DNA of 64,000 nucleotides from Setaria digitata (GCA_003640385.1 RCAB01000267.1:23640-87639), one strand, 5' to 3'; counted from the stretch's first letter, positions 36,429 through 50,133 are shown. Translations and numbers: made by a program. Notes: generated by a model not told the origin, from the letters alone.

Positions 36429-39400
36429 TTGTTTCGAAGGACAACAAGTAGTATATATATATATATAGAACTTGACCTAGACTCATGAGAATATGTATAT
36501 CTTCATATTTGCTTTAGGAGCTTTTGAAGATTATATCTAAAAATTCACAATTTGAATTTTATATTTTGTTGTGTTATTCAAGATTCTCAACTAATGTCTT
36601 TCTATAGTGAATTCGAAAGAAGAGGTATTGAAGCTGGTGAGCAGAAAGGTTTGGCTTTAGTTCGAGCAGTACAAGGGTCGCGAAAATGTTTCGAAGGACA
36701 ACAAGTAGTAACTAAGCGATCCTATACTAATTCCGATAATGCAGTTCCCGTGTCACTATCTCTTGTGGTGCAGGTTAGTTTGTTTGGGCATTATACTTTA
36801 TTTTATTCTGTAATAAATGCAAGCTATCAAAGGGAAATGAAACTGGAACATCTTAGGTAATGTTTTTGTAATAATCGCGGTAGCTTGAGATAAATCAGTG
36901 ATCTCTAGCATAATTCTTCTTCTATTCGATTTTTCAGAATGCATTAGAGGATTGGGATTCTGTTTGTTCCTTTGAGGATGTATTTCCAATCAACGCAAAT
37001 GTTTTCATTTCTTCCGTTGAAAGTAAATATTATGGTTTCTGTGGATTCATTAAGGAAAATCACTTGGCAATGAAAGGTGAAGTTTTTTTTTTTTTTACAT
37101 TCTTCGAATAAATATTCTGTACTGAACTAATTTGTTAACTTTGATTTGTTCTTTATTATAGGGACACTTACTGTTTCGTGTAGAATCCCGCCAATGGCGA
37201 ATGTAAACTTTTGCGATGTGGTGGCAAATTATGATAAATATTCCTTGAAGTGGTATAGTACTCATGAAGTGGCAAGCTTTTTGCGTAGTAAGTTTGAAGT
37301 TTTTTTTGAAAACACAAACTTCATTTCTTAGGTTTTTTTGTCAGTGCTTTCTTGATCTTTTTCTGGACAGTGTTTGATTTCAGTTAAAAATTTTTAGCTA
37401 CTGCTGATGTTGTTAGTCGTATAACCGGATGTGTTTATGCTTCACTGGATGAATCGGATTCCGTATCATCGAAATTTGTCCCAGCGAACAAAGTTAACAT
37501 TGGCCTTGAACTGAAATTCTCGAAAAGAAACCAAATTGTTTGTTCTTTTTTAGATTTTGGGATCCCTATATTTTGCAAAAAACTGCATATTTAAAGTTTT
37601 GCAAGTACTTTTCTTTCCAAATTAAAATCATATACAGTTGTTAAAAGAAGAGAATTGCAAGATTGTTTTTACAAAAATAATGCAGTTATATTCAGATGCC
37701 AGATTTCACCCGTCGATCATCAGATGGGCATTGGTTATATTCGTCAAAAGCATTCGAGATGATTCGAAATTACAGGACAAGGTATTATTTAATATGGACC
37801 TTGTTTGTTTAAAGTAAGGAAGAATCAAATGAAGGTTTAAAGATGAGGTCAAATTGAATGAGACTATTTCGTGGAAGTAGCACTGAAGTGTTTTGAATTA
37901 AAATTGAATTACTTTGATTAATACCAATGTGTTTGATACATTTAATACATTATAAGTTGTCATAGGAATTATAATTATTTTTTTTTTCACTCTCTTTTTA
38001 GAATACCCTCGTAATGAACCATTGTCTGCAGGTATCCCGGAGTATTCAGATATCTTGAGAAATTGGACAACTTTCTTGGATACATTCTTGTCAAACAAAT
38101 ATTTCCGGAGTTTAAGGGAAAAGAATTACATGCAAAGTTTGAGGGTAAATTTTCGATATTTGAGATAAGCTTTGGCGTGGAATTGTTTTCATTCTGTGAC
38201 GTATGCTACAACTTGTAATTTTCTGTTATGCTAAAGTATATACTAAAGTCATTGTGTTATTTTTTTCTTTTTGTTTTTGAAGTCCAAAATGCTAATATGC
38301 TACTAATTCGCTTTCCACTTTGTTGTTGAAGATGGTATTTATAATATCCAGCAAAGTTAACGTAATGACTTGAGAAACACTAAAACATTTTAGAATTGAA
38401 ACGATTTTTATGTGCTGTAACGGGAAAGGATACTCTGGAATCGGCTGACGGTGTTTTTGTGGACTCTGCTATTGTGAAAGAAATTGAGAAACGAACGCAA
38501 CAGGCAGTTTCTGGAGACACAGCAAAAGAAATCTACAAACGACTTGCTGTAAAACCTCGTGCCATTTTCATGGTGTGTGGCCTTAGAAAGACTCATTAAA
38601 TCTTTACATCGAGGAAAACACTTCACAATTATTTTAAAGAGATGGAGAGTTGAAATGAAATGGTTATATCGTGTTCATCATTGTACCTTAATAAAATTGG
38701 TTCAGGCAGAATTGTGTAAAGGAAATTTCGTGCCAGACCCAAAAGCTGAATTTCGTTTGCTCGACCGGGTCGTTTGTGTCAAAAAACTCCATGCAGCACC
38801 GTTTGGCGAATTCGGTACTGTTATTGGACTTCTTAATACACCATCTGGAAAGAAGGTTGATGTTTTATTCGACAAGCCGTATTTTGGAGGACGGATTATG
38901 CGGTTTGTTTATTTCCGACTTTTTCGCTGGAGGACTATCTAATTCTTACTAATTGTAATGTAGTTGCGGCTGAGTGATGAATGGGAGAGTTGAATTATTC
39001 CTTTAGTTCAAGAGAAGCCGAGAAGGGAATTTGTCGTCGTCTAACACAAGTCAGAGTGGTATTGGTCGCTTAAAAGACTAAGCGACAGTCTAACTGGACA
39101 TCTTAGAGATTTTTTCCAAATAAGGCATGCAGTATTTTATAGTTATCATTTATCTTTACATTTCACGTATATTTGTTGTTCACATTTCTTAATATAATAT
39201 GTTTTTTCAGAGACAGTAAAGCGAGTGGAGCTCGACTCTCCATATCATCATTAATTAACATAACGCATGGTAAACGAATGCGGAAAGAAATTGGACAAGT
39301 CTCAAAAACAGTAACGACTAATCATGAACCAGCAGATTTCCAACGCAACGTGTGCTTTAATAAAGAATATTCATTTAGTGGATTTCAGCAAAAGATTCCA

Positions 39401-41564
39401 TTTGGAACGTCTGGAATAGTTCCAAGGAATAAATTATCCACTGCGGAAGCGGTAAGTTTTACATTATCTCCTTTTTCAAACTTTTTCAAAGCAGGCATAT
39501 CTTATTTGATGAGTTTGAAAATACGAATAAGTTTTATGGTTATCTGAAAGATATGAAAGATTTCAGATTTTAATGGCACTATATTGAAAGTAATATAAGT
39601 TATTGACAGTTATAGTTAAAATTGATTTTTGAATGAATGATCTTTATCTATCTTTGTATTTGTAGTGGCTTAGCAGTACTGTTCGATGAAAATTAGCTTG
39701 AAAATTTGAATGCTCAAATTTGAATCAAATTTTTTGAAAAAAGGTTTCCTTAATTGTCTGCTTTCGGATTTTTTTCTTGCAGCAAAATTATCGCAAACTG
39801 TATTCTGCATATCTTCTTCTTAACTTTAGGTTATTCGAATCTATCACTTATTAGCAGCTATTACAGGGAGCACGTACTACGAGAAGTGAATGGAGTCTCC
39901 AGTCACTGTGTCCGAATGATTCGTTGCCCGGTAATGATTTTAGATTCAGGACTGGAGAATATTCTTCATCTGTGGTTACACATGGCGGTGAGATAAGGGG
40001 TAAGGATACAGCAGCGTTTAGTGAGAAGCGAAAATCACAAGCTAAGCCTTCACATATATTTGTGAGCAACTCATGCAGTTCCGGTTATCAGGTAACTTTC
40101 TATTCCTGGTTGTTCATTTGCTGTGATTCATTGTGATGTTATTTTAATCTTCGTCTTTTATTTAGCGGCTTTCTTGGAATGTTTTTCTTTCCGTTTCTTT
40201 TTTTGGCTTATGAAACGGTGGAAATCGAATATTTTAAAATAAGTTTACGAATCAGTGGATTAAATTTCAAAGCATTGCAGGTTCCCAAAGGAGAAGAAAA
40301 AACATTTGGGGGCAAACGGAACACGAATATAGTACCGTATTCGGAAAAAATTAAGCATTCATTTGATCAGAAAACAAATTTCGGAAAAGTTGAAGCTAAT
40401 AATAATAAGAAAAGAAAAAGTGGCGGTGTTAGGGAAATTTCTTCATGTGATAATCGACATCAGGAACGTAATTCGCCAGGAAAGGTTTTTGGTTTGCAAT
40501 CTGAGCTACAAACCTCAGTTTTTAACATCTCTCCATTCGACGAGTTACCGCAGAAGCAGGGCGGAATTTGGAATACATATTACGAACGTACTGGTTTGAG
40601 CAGTGTCGGTAATATTACTTCTCCACAACTTGATTTTGATAAAAATGTCAGCAGTCAGTTTGCTGAAAATTTAATGATGCATGATGGGGACGGTGAAATC
40701 AAGAATAACCAAAAATCCCATTCACGGACATGGTTTGGACGTAGATCTGCTAAACCAAAGCAAAACCAATATTTTTTATGCGATTTTGAAGGGACTGCGG
40801 AACAGTCAAGTTCTAGACCTAATCGAATCGGGAAACGGATATTGGAAAAAAATAAGTCAGCTGCGACTACATCGTCTGTACCGACTGCATTACTTAAGAA
40901 AAAAGGTTTTCGGGATGAAGGAATTGTGGAATCGTCAGTTGTCGAACGATCAGAAAAATTTGCAGTGATGGAGTCCGCAAACGAAAAGCAAGAAGTAGCA
41001 CCTTCTCGGGGAGATAACGAAGTGGGACGATTAATTGAGGAGCTCAGTAAGCAACGATTAGATTTGTCAGGAGAATCAAGTGATACAGGCAAACTACCCG
41101 CGACATGCTTATTACCCGAATCGCTGGTTGGTGTTAATTATTTCAGTTAGAGTTCTGTATTTAAATGAAATCTTTTCCTCCTGTGATGGGTAAATAATAT
41201 TAGTTACAAAAACAGTTTTCAACTAGAAAAGTTGATTGTGTAATTTCAGAATGGACCAGTGATATAAATTCAGTTTCAAATACCTTTGCAGATCTCAAAA
41301 GAAACTATACTACGAAAACCTAAATATAAAACACATGAATCATTAGTCGTCTTTGGTGATGCAGAAGCTACAACACACGATATGGAAGCAGTTTCTGGAC
41401 ATAACAGTTATACAGAGCTGAATTTTTATGATGGGAATTGCTCTGCTGTAAGTACGCCAAATTCCACATCACCTTGTCTTTCTGGAATCCCCAAAAGAAG
41501 ACCGCGAAAATCTCGTGTAGCTGCAAATTTGGGATTCAAAAACAAACAGCTGGGCGAAGAGTGA
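30786..41564 (+). CDS. xrn-1: 5'-3' exoribonuclease XRN1
   Basis: Cytoplasmic nuclease that degrades decapped mRNA from the 5' end. Exons: 30786-30860, 31142-31273, 31351-31451, 31638-31735, 32027-32136, 32345-32455, 32530-32624, 32963-33047, 33140-33308, 33501-33679, 33826-33979, 34066-34151, 34295-34473, 34568-34724, 34903-35073, 35180-35289, 35413-35635, 35948-36051, 36290-36385, 36608-36773, 36938-37076, 37162-37287, 37398-37537, 37696-37781, 38041-38144, 38394-38572, 38706-38902, 39211-39451, 39867-40091, 40281-41126, 41292-41564. These give 1,718 residues, about the usual metazoan length. The start [62 protein letters not shown] and [11 protein letters not shown] carry the catalytic acidic residues. 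[13 protein letters not shown] and GLLPGVKLD follow. The last three exons are low-complexity and basic, a divergent C-terminal tail. The 36051/36290 join (donor AA|GTTTAT) was chosen by phase. Confidence 0.95.
36396..36466 (+). repeat. TA microsatellite interrupted by a 24-nt copy of exon 20
   Basis: In xrn-1 intron 19, two TA tracts flank 36430-36453. This insert is identical over 24 nt to 36687-36710 inside the next exon (coding CFEGQQVV), 257 bp downstream on the same strand. The first base beyond each end of the match differs. Confidence 0.9.
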
Positions 41565-41584
41565 TATTTCTTGATCTGTTTCTA

Positions 41585-41590
41585 AATAAA
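41585..41590 (+). terminator. xrn-1: Putative xrn-1 polyadenylation signal
   Basis: AATAAA lies 21 nt after the xrn-1 stop codon. It is the canonical signal, though this would make a very short 3' UTR; another AATAAA occurs near 41699. Confidence 0.5.
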
Positions 41591-44500
41591 TAGAGAAATA
41601 TAGAATTTTTAGCAGAGAGAGGAGACAAAGCAATTGAGTAAAAGGTTAACAGGGTGGTAAAAAAAGGCAAGGGACTGACTGTGTCACGAGAGTAGAAACA
41701 ATAAATTATAGCTTGATTGCTCTGGAAAGTGTTTATTTAGTTTTCATCAGTAAGACAGACTAGTAACTGCGAAGGAAATTATGGAGAATCCTTTCACTTC
41801 GATGACGTGTTACCTCATGATAGATAACTGCTTCATAATTATTTTCACAGAAACACAGCAAAACGGATCGTTACCAGTCATGTATATACACTGAAAAGAT
41901 TTTACAGTTTGCACTCATCACTAAGGTTACCAACATCAGTTCTACTTTCTACTTACTAGAAGTTTTATTCAAGGCAATCTTCGTTGATGTGTTGCAAAAT
42001 ATGTCAATATTTCACTTTGTTACTTTCTACTTCTTATGTCCATACTCATTTCAAATCTAGACTATTTTGCTGTTCTCCTGATCAAAATAGTAAATTCCTG
42101 TTCACTTTCATCTCATTTGGACTTTTTTTTGCTGCGTTTTAATCATAACTTTCTAAATGTAAAAATGCTTGAAAGGTAGATTATAATTTTGTGATTACCA
42201 TCAAAACAACATTATGCCATTTATTGGAGTAGATTCAAATCCGTTAGCATTAATTTTTCGATACTTGTGGATAACCAGAAATAATATCCTTAAATTTTTT
42301 CTTAGCCCTCGGTAGCCAATTTTTCTTACGGCGACTACACAAAAAGCAAAAAAAAAAAAGACTAATCATTTAATAACCGACACGAGTGCCAGGTATGGCG
42401 CTGAAATTCTGGAGCAAGAAAGGGTGCACAAGTATTTACTTTACCACAACAGGAAAAGAGAAACATGAAATTTTGTACCGGGAGGAGAGTGATGCAAAAT
42501 AAAAATTGGAAAGCACAATTTCCCCCATACCCAGAACGAAAATTGAGGACCTGCTAACCAAATTCAAGCGAATGAAGATTGGAATCCAAAAATCCGAGTA
42601 AAATTTCTGACAACTTCGTCGTTATCATTGCATCGAGTGAGGTCCGTCACTACATCATTACTTCCAATCATCTCACGCGATTTTTATTAACAGCCTCAGT
42701 GAGTTAGCGCACGAGGTCCATATAATACGAATCATAATTTGAGAGAGGAAACTGAAATAAATTTACTCCTATGAATTCTTGAAGAGCATACGAAACCATA
42801 AATCAGTAAGAAAAAAAAAGATGCATGCGAGGTATACATATTGCATATGCATAAATGTATAAGATGTATTTTACTAGCTCGAATAAAAAAAAAAGAAAAA
42901 AAACTTAAAAAACCTCAATTTTTGGACTAGCTTTTTCTCAAGCTATGAAAAACATGTGCCAAGAAATACGCGAACAAATGATAAAAAAATGAAGAAAGGT
43001 GGAGGATATCTTCTACCGAAGTATTACAAAAGATACTACACACACCCTAACCTGAGTAAACTTTCCGGAAGCAAAGCAATAATGTATTATGATCTGATTG
43101 GGAATCTGTGTAAAATTCATACGGATAAGCTCAAAATGAAAACTGATGAAATATAATGAACAAGAAGCTGAAGCATTTAAAGAAAGTATTTTACTAAATC
43201 ATTCTAATAATAATCACTAGAAATAAGGGAAAGGGAAACCGAAATATTAGACACTAAAAATACAATAACGAAAAATAAGTTGGTATAACGCCGTGGTTAT
43301 AAATGGAGGTTATTAATCCGTAATACCATTATTTATTTGCAACTTTATCAAATAAAAGGAACATATATCGAGTTACTTTTGTTATAATGGCTAGTTTAAG
43401 GAATTACATATTTTTGACGATACGACATAATTCCAAAAAATCCGCAATTTCTTGAACACACATATATGTATACAGGGAGAGATGACGAGAATAGAAGAGA
43501 CGAAAAGAAATAGTCGGAAAAAAGAATGCGAAAATAAATGGATAAGAGAGAAAAAAAAAAGTAAACGGATGTTTGATAATCGAATTTCGAAATGACATAA
43601 AGGGTAAAAACGATTTAAAAGAATAAAAATTTTCATGGCATGACAACATTCTACAGCATTATTAAACGAGAAATGAATGAGTGGAAAGAGAAAGAAGCAA
43701 AAAGTACTGCCACCCTTTCATATCCTTCCTCTTTTTACATACCGTTTAAATCATGGAACTTTTAAACCAAAAATCATTTCATTTCTACGTCCTTCCCCTT
43801 TCATATTCCCCTCTATAATGTTTCATACTCACGAAAAACTGCGTCAATTCCAGATTTCTAATTCTTTTTTAAAAATGAGCTCCACTTTTAAATATTGAAA
43901 TGCACGCACATAATTATAAGTAGCAGAAGTTTTGGCGAAAGAAATAAGAAAAATTAAAGCATCCCATAAAATCAATCTAATCTCCTCTCCATATCTTCCA
44001 TCGTAAGAAATGAGGTATGGAAAATGGTTGGATATTATTAACGAAGCGTCGCCTGGAAGTTTAAATACTAAAAGACAAATAAAAACAGTAGGCATTAGCA
44101 AATTTTAAAAGAGCTTAACAAACCGATATGAAAACACCGACGGTTCAATCCAAAAATGATTCAAATTGAAATAATCAAAACGAAGCGCTTACTATTTCCT
44201 TAACAAGATCGTATCAATTTTCAACAGTATTCCACTATATTGGTTTTGCGGTGGGCGCCAAAGCAGAAAAAAAGGAGGAACTAGTCGCCCCAACAACAGT
44301 AGTAGTATGATGAAATAAAACAATCTGCATAAAACTTACAATCAAAGAATAACATAAAACAATGGTAAACAAGAGAGCAAACGGAAAATCCTATCCCAGA
44401 GGAATGGCATTTACCCAACACAGCCGTTTGTAGTACGAAATAATGACCATAATAAAAAGAATAGCAATACGGTAGTAACAGCATTGACAACAAATATTAA

Positions 44501-45029
44501 AAGTAATAATTAATGACAAGTAGAGCTGTAAATTCTAAAATGCCGCAACAAAACACTTTATAGTCGGAGCCCCGACCTCGGTCTGCTGCAAACCCGTAGT
44601 AGAAACGAGATCGGTAGCACTGACTAACAAAACAAATCATAACGAAGCAATCCCATCATCAGAGAAATCTAGGCTGAATAAAGCAAAAAATATATGGCCG
44701 AAATCTTCCCAAATCTCTTGTTTCAAATAAACAAGGCTTTTACGTTTTTTCACCTTATTTCGCGCCATGAAAACCACTCCCACAGATCGGACAAAATTTT
44801 CTTTCTTCGAACATGACATTAAAGCTTTCTAAACCACGAACTTTTTTCTTTCCGAAAACTCGTGAAATGTTTTTGGAAAAAAAAAAGCAACAATTGAGAG
44901 TCAACCTCTTATCATACATCATATCACTTACCGGCTTGGCTATTAAAGTCATGGAAATGAAAAAACAAATAAATAGGCAGGTGATTACATAAGAACATCC
45001 CATTCCTTCTTCCTCGTTTCCTCTTTCCT
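41591..45029. other. Convergent intergenic region, xrn-1 and daf-5 3' ends
   Basis: About 3.4 kb between the stops of two convergent genes. Open frames (for example 42956-43156 + and 44755-45003 -) are short, Lys- or Phe-rich and match nothing recognised. Part may be daf-5 3' UTR. No tRNA, rRNA or transposon ends were seen. Confidence 0.55.
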
Positions 45030-48000
45030 TCAGGAAATTGGAACGTTTCCTCTGGTCAATCCTTTCAAGCCAACCAAAACGTTACTACTGGCAAGTGCGC
45101 TTCGTAAAAGTGCATTTTCACGACGCAGTTGTCCGTTTTGATTAAGTAACAACTCCTTCTCACGTCGGAATTCAGTAACCAATAACTTGGCAACCGATAA
45201 AACAGGTTCCTTCAATGTCTGATCCAACAATCTTTCCAACGACATTCCTACAAAACATGCCGTTTTCTTTCCTTCCGTACACAATTACTTTTACATGTCT
45301 ACCCAAGCATTATACAGACATATACGCAAAAACAAACAAACTGAGTAAAAACATAAACCAACAATATGAAAACACTATGCGATACCTTGCAATTAGTTTT
45401 CCTTTTTTACTTCCCCTTATTAAAAAATTGCACTGAGTTTTAAACATTCATTTCTGAGAATCTAAAGGAAAAATCAAACACTGATTAAATATGATACCTG
45501 TCTTGCTAGTCGTACACGGTGGTGTATCCAGATTGATAGCAGACGATGCTGGTATACCTTTACTAGTAAAACCTGCATTAGTGACAACTGCATGCTGTTT
45601 CATATCAGTATTTTGTTTATCGTTGTCAATAATTGGTGCTGTTGAAAAAACCTGCGCTTCGTAAATCGATTTCCATCGAATATCTGATATAACATGGGAA
45701 GGAGTTGTAAGGATAGGTAGCCTGTACGATTCCGTTAGAGGTAGTTGTGAGGTAACAAACTGCAATGCAAGAAGTGACTGAAGTTGAGGACTTATCAATG
45801 GTGTTCCAGATGATGGGCCAGAATAACAACCATTTCCACCAACTACTGGTACATGCAAAGGTAGGGCTGATGAGGGATCCTGAGTTACCGTAGCTGAAGA
45901 AACCGTTGGAGAAGCGGTTAAAGCGGTTGCTGCAGCGGCTGCTGTTCGAGTAGCGGTGCATAATTTTAGGATATGTTCGTTGATTTCATTTAATAATGGC
46001 ATAGATGGTGTAGAATGATGATCTGGATCAGTTGCACTTCCAGCTACAGTTCCAGCTTCAACAGTTTCTGATGGTGGTGGTGGTAGTGCTGCTGCTGTTG
46101 TCGTTACCGTTAAATTTGCCAGTTTCGGACTAACACCACTTTCTGTCTGGAATAAAACAAAAAACTAAAAGTTAAAAATATGAAACGTTGCATGCAGCGA
46201 AAAAAATTTTTAAAATATTTTATCTGAAATTTCCATCTCTTCTGAAAACATCCACTGCAAAAATTTATTCGTAAAAACTGAAAAGATAATGCTGACCATA
46301 ACATTATGAAAGTATTTATGTTTTCGATCAGCAACATGAAAATACTTCACAAATCCGACAGTAATCAATGGTCATCCAAAGTCATACAATACCCAATGCC
46401 CATGCAAGCATTCATTCGCTACACAGAATACGCCATTCTACTAGCACTGCAATTAAATTTGCCCTCCTCCCTCCCAAAAAAAAAAGTTANTCTACTAGCA
46501 CTGCAATTAAATTTGCCCTCCTCCCTCCCAAAAAAAAAAGTTAGTTTAGATTTTGACTAAGACACTTTGAAACACTGCTCATGTCTGCTAATCAATTGAT
46601 TTTCAAGTGAATAAAAAACAGATGGAAAGAGTTAATATACACCTGATGTAGCTTTACATATTTCCTCTTTTCAAATTTTCTGCTAACATATTTGCTTATT
46701 TCATATCTCTCAACCAAATTTACCCTTTAACTAAGCGATTGTTTGCTTCGTGAAAATAAGGTAGAACAATCTCATTCTTCCTTTCTCACATTTCACTAAT
46801 TAATCTCCAACTGAGCTTCGCATCTATGATTTGAATCGTTTATTTAAGTGCATTTAAGAAAGAAAAGAGGATTCACTAATCCTTCAGCTTTAGAATGATG
46901 ATGGAAAGAAGTTAGAAAATGTAACATCTTTATGCAAGTGCATGGAATACTAAATTTTTTCTAACAATCACAAACCATGAAGTTTCTAGAAAACACGATG
47001 ATTTCCCAAGAGATACCCAGAAATCTAGAATGGAATTTCAAAACAGGAAAATGGAAAAGAATCCAAAAATTTGTTAAAACAAGAAAGGCAACAAACAAAC
47101 AAAAAAGAAAAGCGATGAGAAAGGTAGAAACATAAGAAAAAAACTCAAGAAACTACCGGAGGTTTTAATTTGTTATTTCACTTAAGTCGATTACTGTTTT
47201 AACATAAAAACCTAATCAAGAGTATGGATCATGAAATGAAAACACACAAAACAATCCGCTTACTAAATGATAATAGTGGTATTTTTGTTATTACTTAATT
47301 ACAGTAATCACATTCTAGAACCGCCACTAATGCTAATATTATTCTGTTTGAATATGGTTTCAAGCGTGATTCGAAAATAAAAATAAAAAACCCACAGCAG
47401 ACATAATTCCACTTATCGACCTTTCATTTTTCTCATTTCATCAAAATATGTCAAACTAATTTAATAAGGGGGTACTTGTTTGTTATTTTAGAGCAAAATG
47501 TGTTCTGAAAATATTTTTTATAATTTTTATCTCACCTAAAAAATAACACCGACAATGCAGCATGAAATGAAACAAGGAAAAATTTTTTAGCTTTATCCTT
47601 AGAAGAAATTTTTACAACCTATAAATATAATGATATATATCCCCTTACAATTCTATCAATTTTGATGTGATCGTTTTTATCTGAATGAAGTTCAGACATT
47701 TATGGGAATTGAATTCAGATGTTTACGCTATAATCCGTAGTACTAACAGTGTACTTCACAGTTGCTAGCCATAAGTTTGCTCAGTTGTCGAGTTAGCATA
47801 GCAGTGCTAGGATCACATTTCCTTACCACAAATGATACCAATATAACTTCTTCATCTCTACTGCCCCCTGCTCTTATTTCATCGACACATCCCATAGTGA
47901 AAGTAGTTGGGTGGGATGGAAAAAGATTCAAAACTATTTTGTACTTTTATTTGTTTGCCTCTTCGCCCGCATATCTGCTAAAACTGTTTATTAATATTAA

Positions 48001-50133
48001 TATCAGAAGTACTTCAAATAAAATGAAAACGATCAATTCTTGATGGACTTTTACAATATTACCCATCTATCAGAAGGACAAAAAAAAAAATGAAATTCAT
48101 TCGAAATACATGCAATACATGAGAAACCTGTCTAATTCTACCACAGCAATCTTCCATCCCGTCCCTTTTTCCCTTTTCTTCCTTCTTATCCACTTCACCT
48201 CCCTCTACTTCGCGTGCTCCTTACTTCCTGATTGTCTCTTTTGCTTTTTTTTTTTTTTTGATAAGGAAACAGTAGGTGAAAAAAAAAAACGAAAGAGGTA
48301 TAAATAATTCTGTTATCAAACTATACAGCGTCCCAACGTCTGTTATCAGTTAATAGGACAGGGGAGAGCGAGAAAAAGAGAATATGAAACGTTCCCGATG
48401 ATAATTTATATGTTCAACCATTCCCCCTTTTTTCTTCTCCCGCTCTTCCATACTTTGCCCTATAACATAAAATAGATTATATATCTCCTAGAACAGTACG
48501 GTTGTATTTTTCAAAAACTTATACTCAATTGAACCGCTCTTTTTCCTTGATTTTAATTTGAAACTCTTCTTTATACTCTGAATCACTAATGTGATATATA
48601 TATATATATCTCTGTTATATATATATATATATATATAACAGAGACAATGGAAGCTATTATTACAAAAAAACCAATTGATCGATCAACTGCTTACCCATTC
48701 CAGTTCTACACATCTCTTAATGATTAACAATCAATGATAAAATAATCAGGATAAGTGTAGAGATAAAAATGACCGACAGAAAGACTGGTCGTGCATCATA
48801 TTAGTTCCAAATTTAGCACCTCTCTCTGGCTTACAAAAGAAAAAAGCGGAAATTGCACCAACTATACGAATGGAAAACACAAGAAAAGGAAAAATCCCAG
48901 AATAAATATGAAGACAAAATACAAATTAAATAATACTGTTGAAAGTTTAAATTAAATTACCGTAAGACCATTTGAAGCCGAGCGTTTGCCTAGACGTATC
49001 GGTGGATACTTGTACAACTCAAGTTTCTGCAATGCTTTCATATCGTCCTCGTATGATTCCGGTAAATGCAAATAATGTCGCCAGTTCGATGAATCAAAAC
49101 CCCAGTGACAAATACGACGAATCTGCTGGATGGAATGTGAATGGGAAACGAATTTTTCGCCAGTAAAAAGTAGTTTACATTGGCTACATTCAATTTGTTC
49201 ATCGGTATCTAACATTGGTATCAGTGTGCCGGTACAACCATCAAAACAATCATGCACAACCGGAATAGTATCCGTATCAGATAAATTGTCAGTTGTTAAT
49301 CGGTAACCGCTACACTGCGGTAGCAATTTAGCAACCAGTCGTTCTGCATCACTTTTTGTTACCAAACCACAACTGTCAGCTGTCATTGGCATAACACCGG
49401 CCAATTTTAGCGTATCCAATTGTTGTTGACTTGCAACTGATATATGAATATTTAAATCAACAAATAACTCGTTGATATCACTAATAGCAACGCCACGTAA
49501 AACAACGCTTATTATTTGCGGGAAACATAAACGACATTCACCACCGATCACAAAGCAATAAATCAGGTGACCATTTAAGCGTGTACTTTTAAGTGACGAT
49601 GATATATGATCAGAGGGTAGCAGTAATGGACTTGGCTGAATTGGTAACACGCCATGAAAACGTGACGACAATTCGTCGAGTAAGATGTCATCCGTTGACG
49701 CTAAATGAGCAACCGAATCCATCGCTATTCCTGTTACCCTTTCCGTCGCTAATGTTGTTACTGATGTTGATGGCCGTAGTGGCGGTGGTGGTGGTGATTG
49801 TGTTGATAATGGTGGTGGCGGTCGTGGCGGTGGTGGTAATGACGCCGACGCGGTTGATGGCGTTATTGAATCCGACACACTGACGACTGTCCTGGACGAT
49901 GTCCCCGTGTTTTCATCCGGTTCACGTCCCTCGCCGTTACCGCTACCAATTCTCGACTTATCATAATTTCTTGTTGCTGTGGTCGTCGTTGTTGTTGTTG
50001 ACGGTACTGCTGCTGATGATGATGATGACGACGACGATAATGATAATGATGATGATGATGCTACTGATGTTACTCCAACGGTTCCACCAATTTCGATCGT
50101 TGAGGAGGACGGTGACATGGCTGCAAGCGCCAT
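45030..50133 (-). CDS. daf-5: Ski/Sno family transcriptional co-regulator, DAF-5 type
   Basis: Nuclear Smad-binding co-regulator; in C. elegans DAF-5 acts with DAF-3 in TGF-beta dauer signalling (family knowledge). Exons 50133-48961, 46146-45498 and 45247-45030 join in phase to 679 residues. The first ATG follows an in-frame TAA nine bases upstream. Residues 25-53 are Ser and Thr runs, and 99-120 is proline-rich. The Ski homology domain spans about 186-272 (CFVIGGECRLCFPQIISVVL, LKLAGVMPM, CGLVTKSDAERL). The SAND-like Smad4-binding part spans about 290-360 with Cys/His zinc ligands (HDCFDGC, CSQC, FVSHSHS) and the Ski hallmark CHWGFDSSNWRHYLHL, which favours Ski/Sno over SKOR/Fussel. Exon 2 is low-complexity. 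Exon 3 has a probable coiled coil (about 620-660: FRREKELLLNQNGQLRRENA). Confidence 0.9.
46437..46543. repeat. 53-bp direct duplication around a single N
   Basis: 46437-46489 and 46491-46543 are identical, including a ten-base A run, and are separated only by one N at 46490. It lies in the first half-kilobase of daf-5 intron 1. It is best read as an assembly or scaffolding seam rather than a biological repeat. Confidence 0.85.
48609..48644. repeat. 36-nt perfect palindrome with TA core
   Basis: TCTCTGTTA and its reverse complement flank a run of TA repeats. The whole block equals its own reverse complement, so it can form a hairpin or cruciform. It lies in daf-5 intron 1, about 350 bp from exon 1, and a second TA tract is just beside it (48594-48609). 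Confidence 0.9.

Noticed and set aside
40179..40280. ATG at 40179 as the start of a separate plus-strand gene
   Set aside because: The frame upstream of 40281 is intron; ATTGCAG at 40274-40280 is the acceptor of xrn-1 exon 30, in phase with exon 29.
44560..44640. GC-richer stretch that could be a tRNA
   Set aside because: No cloverleaf, anticodon stem or TTCGA-type T-loop could be laid on it.
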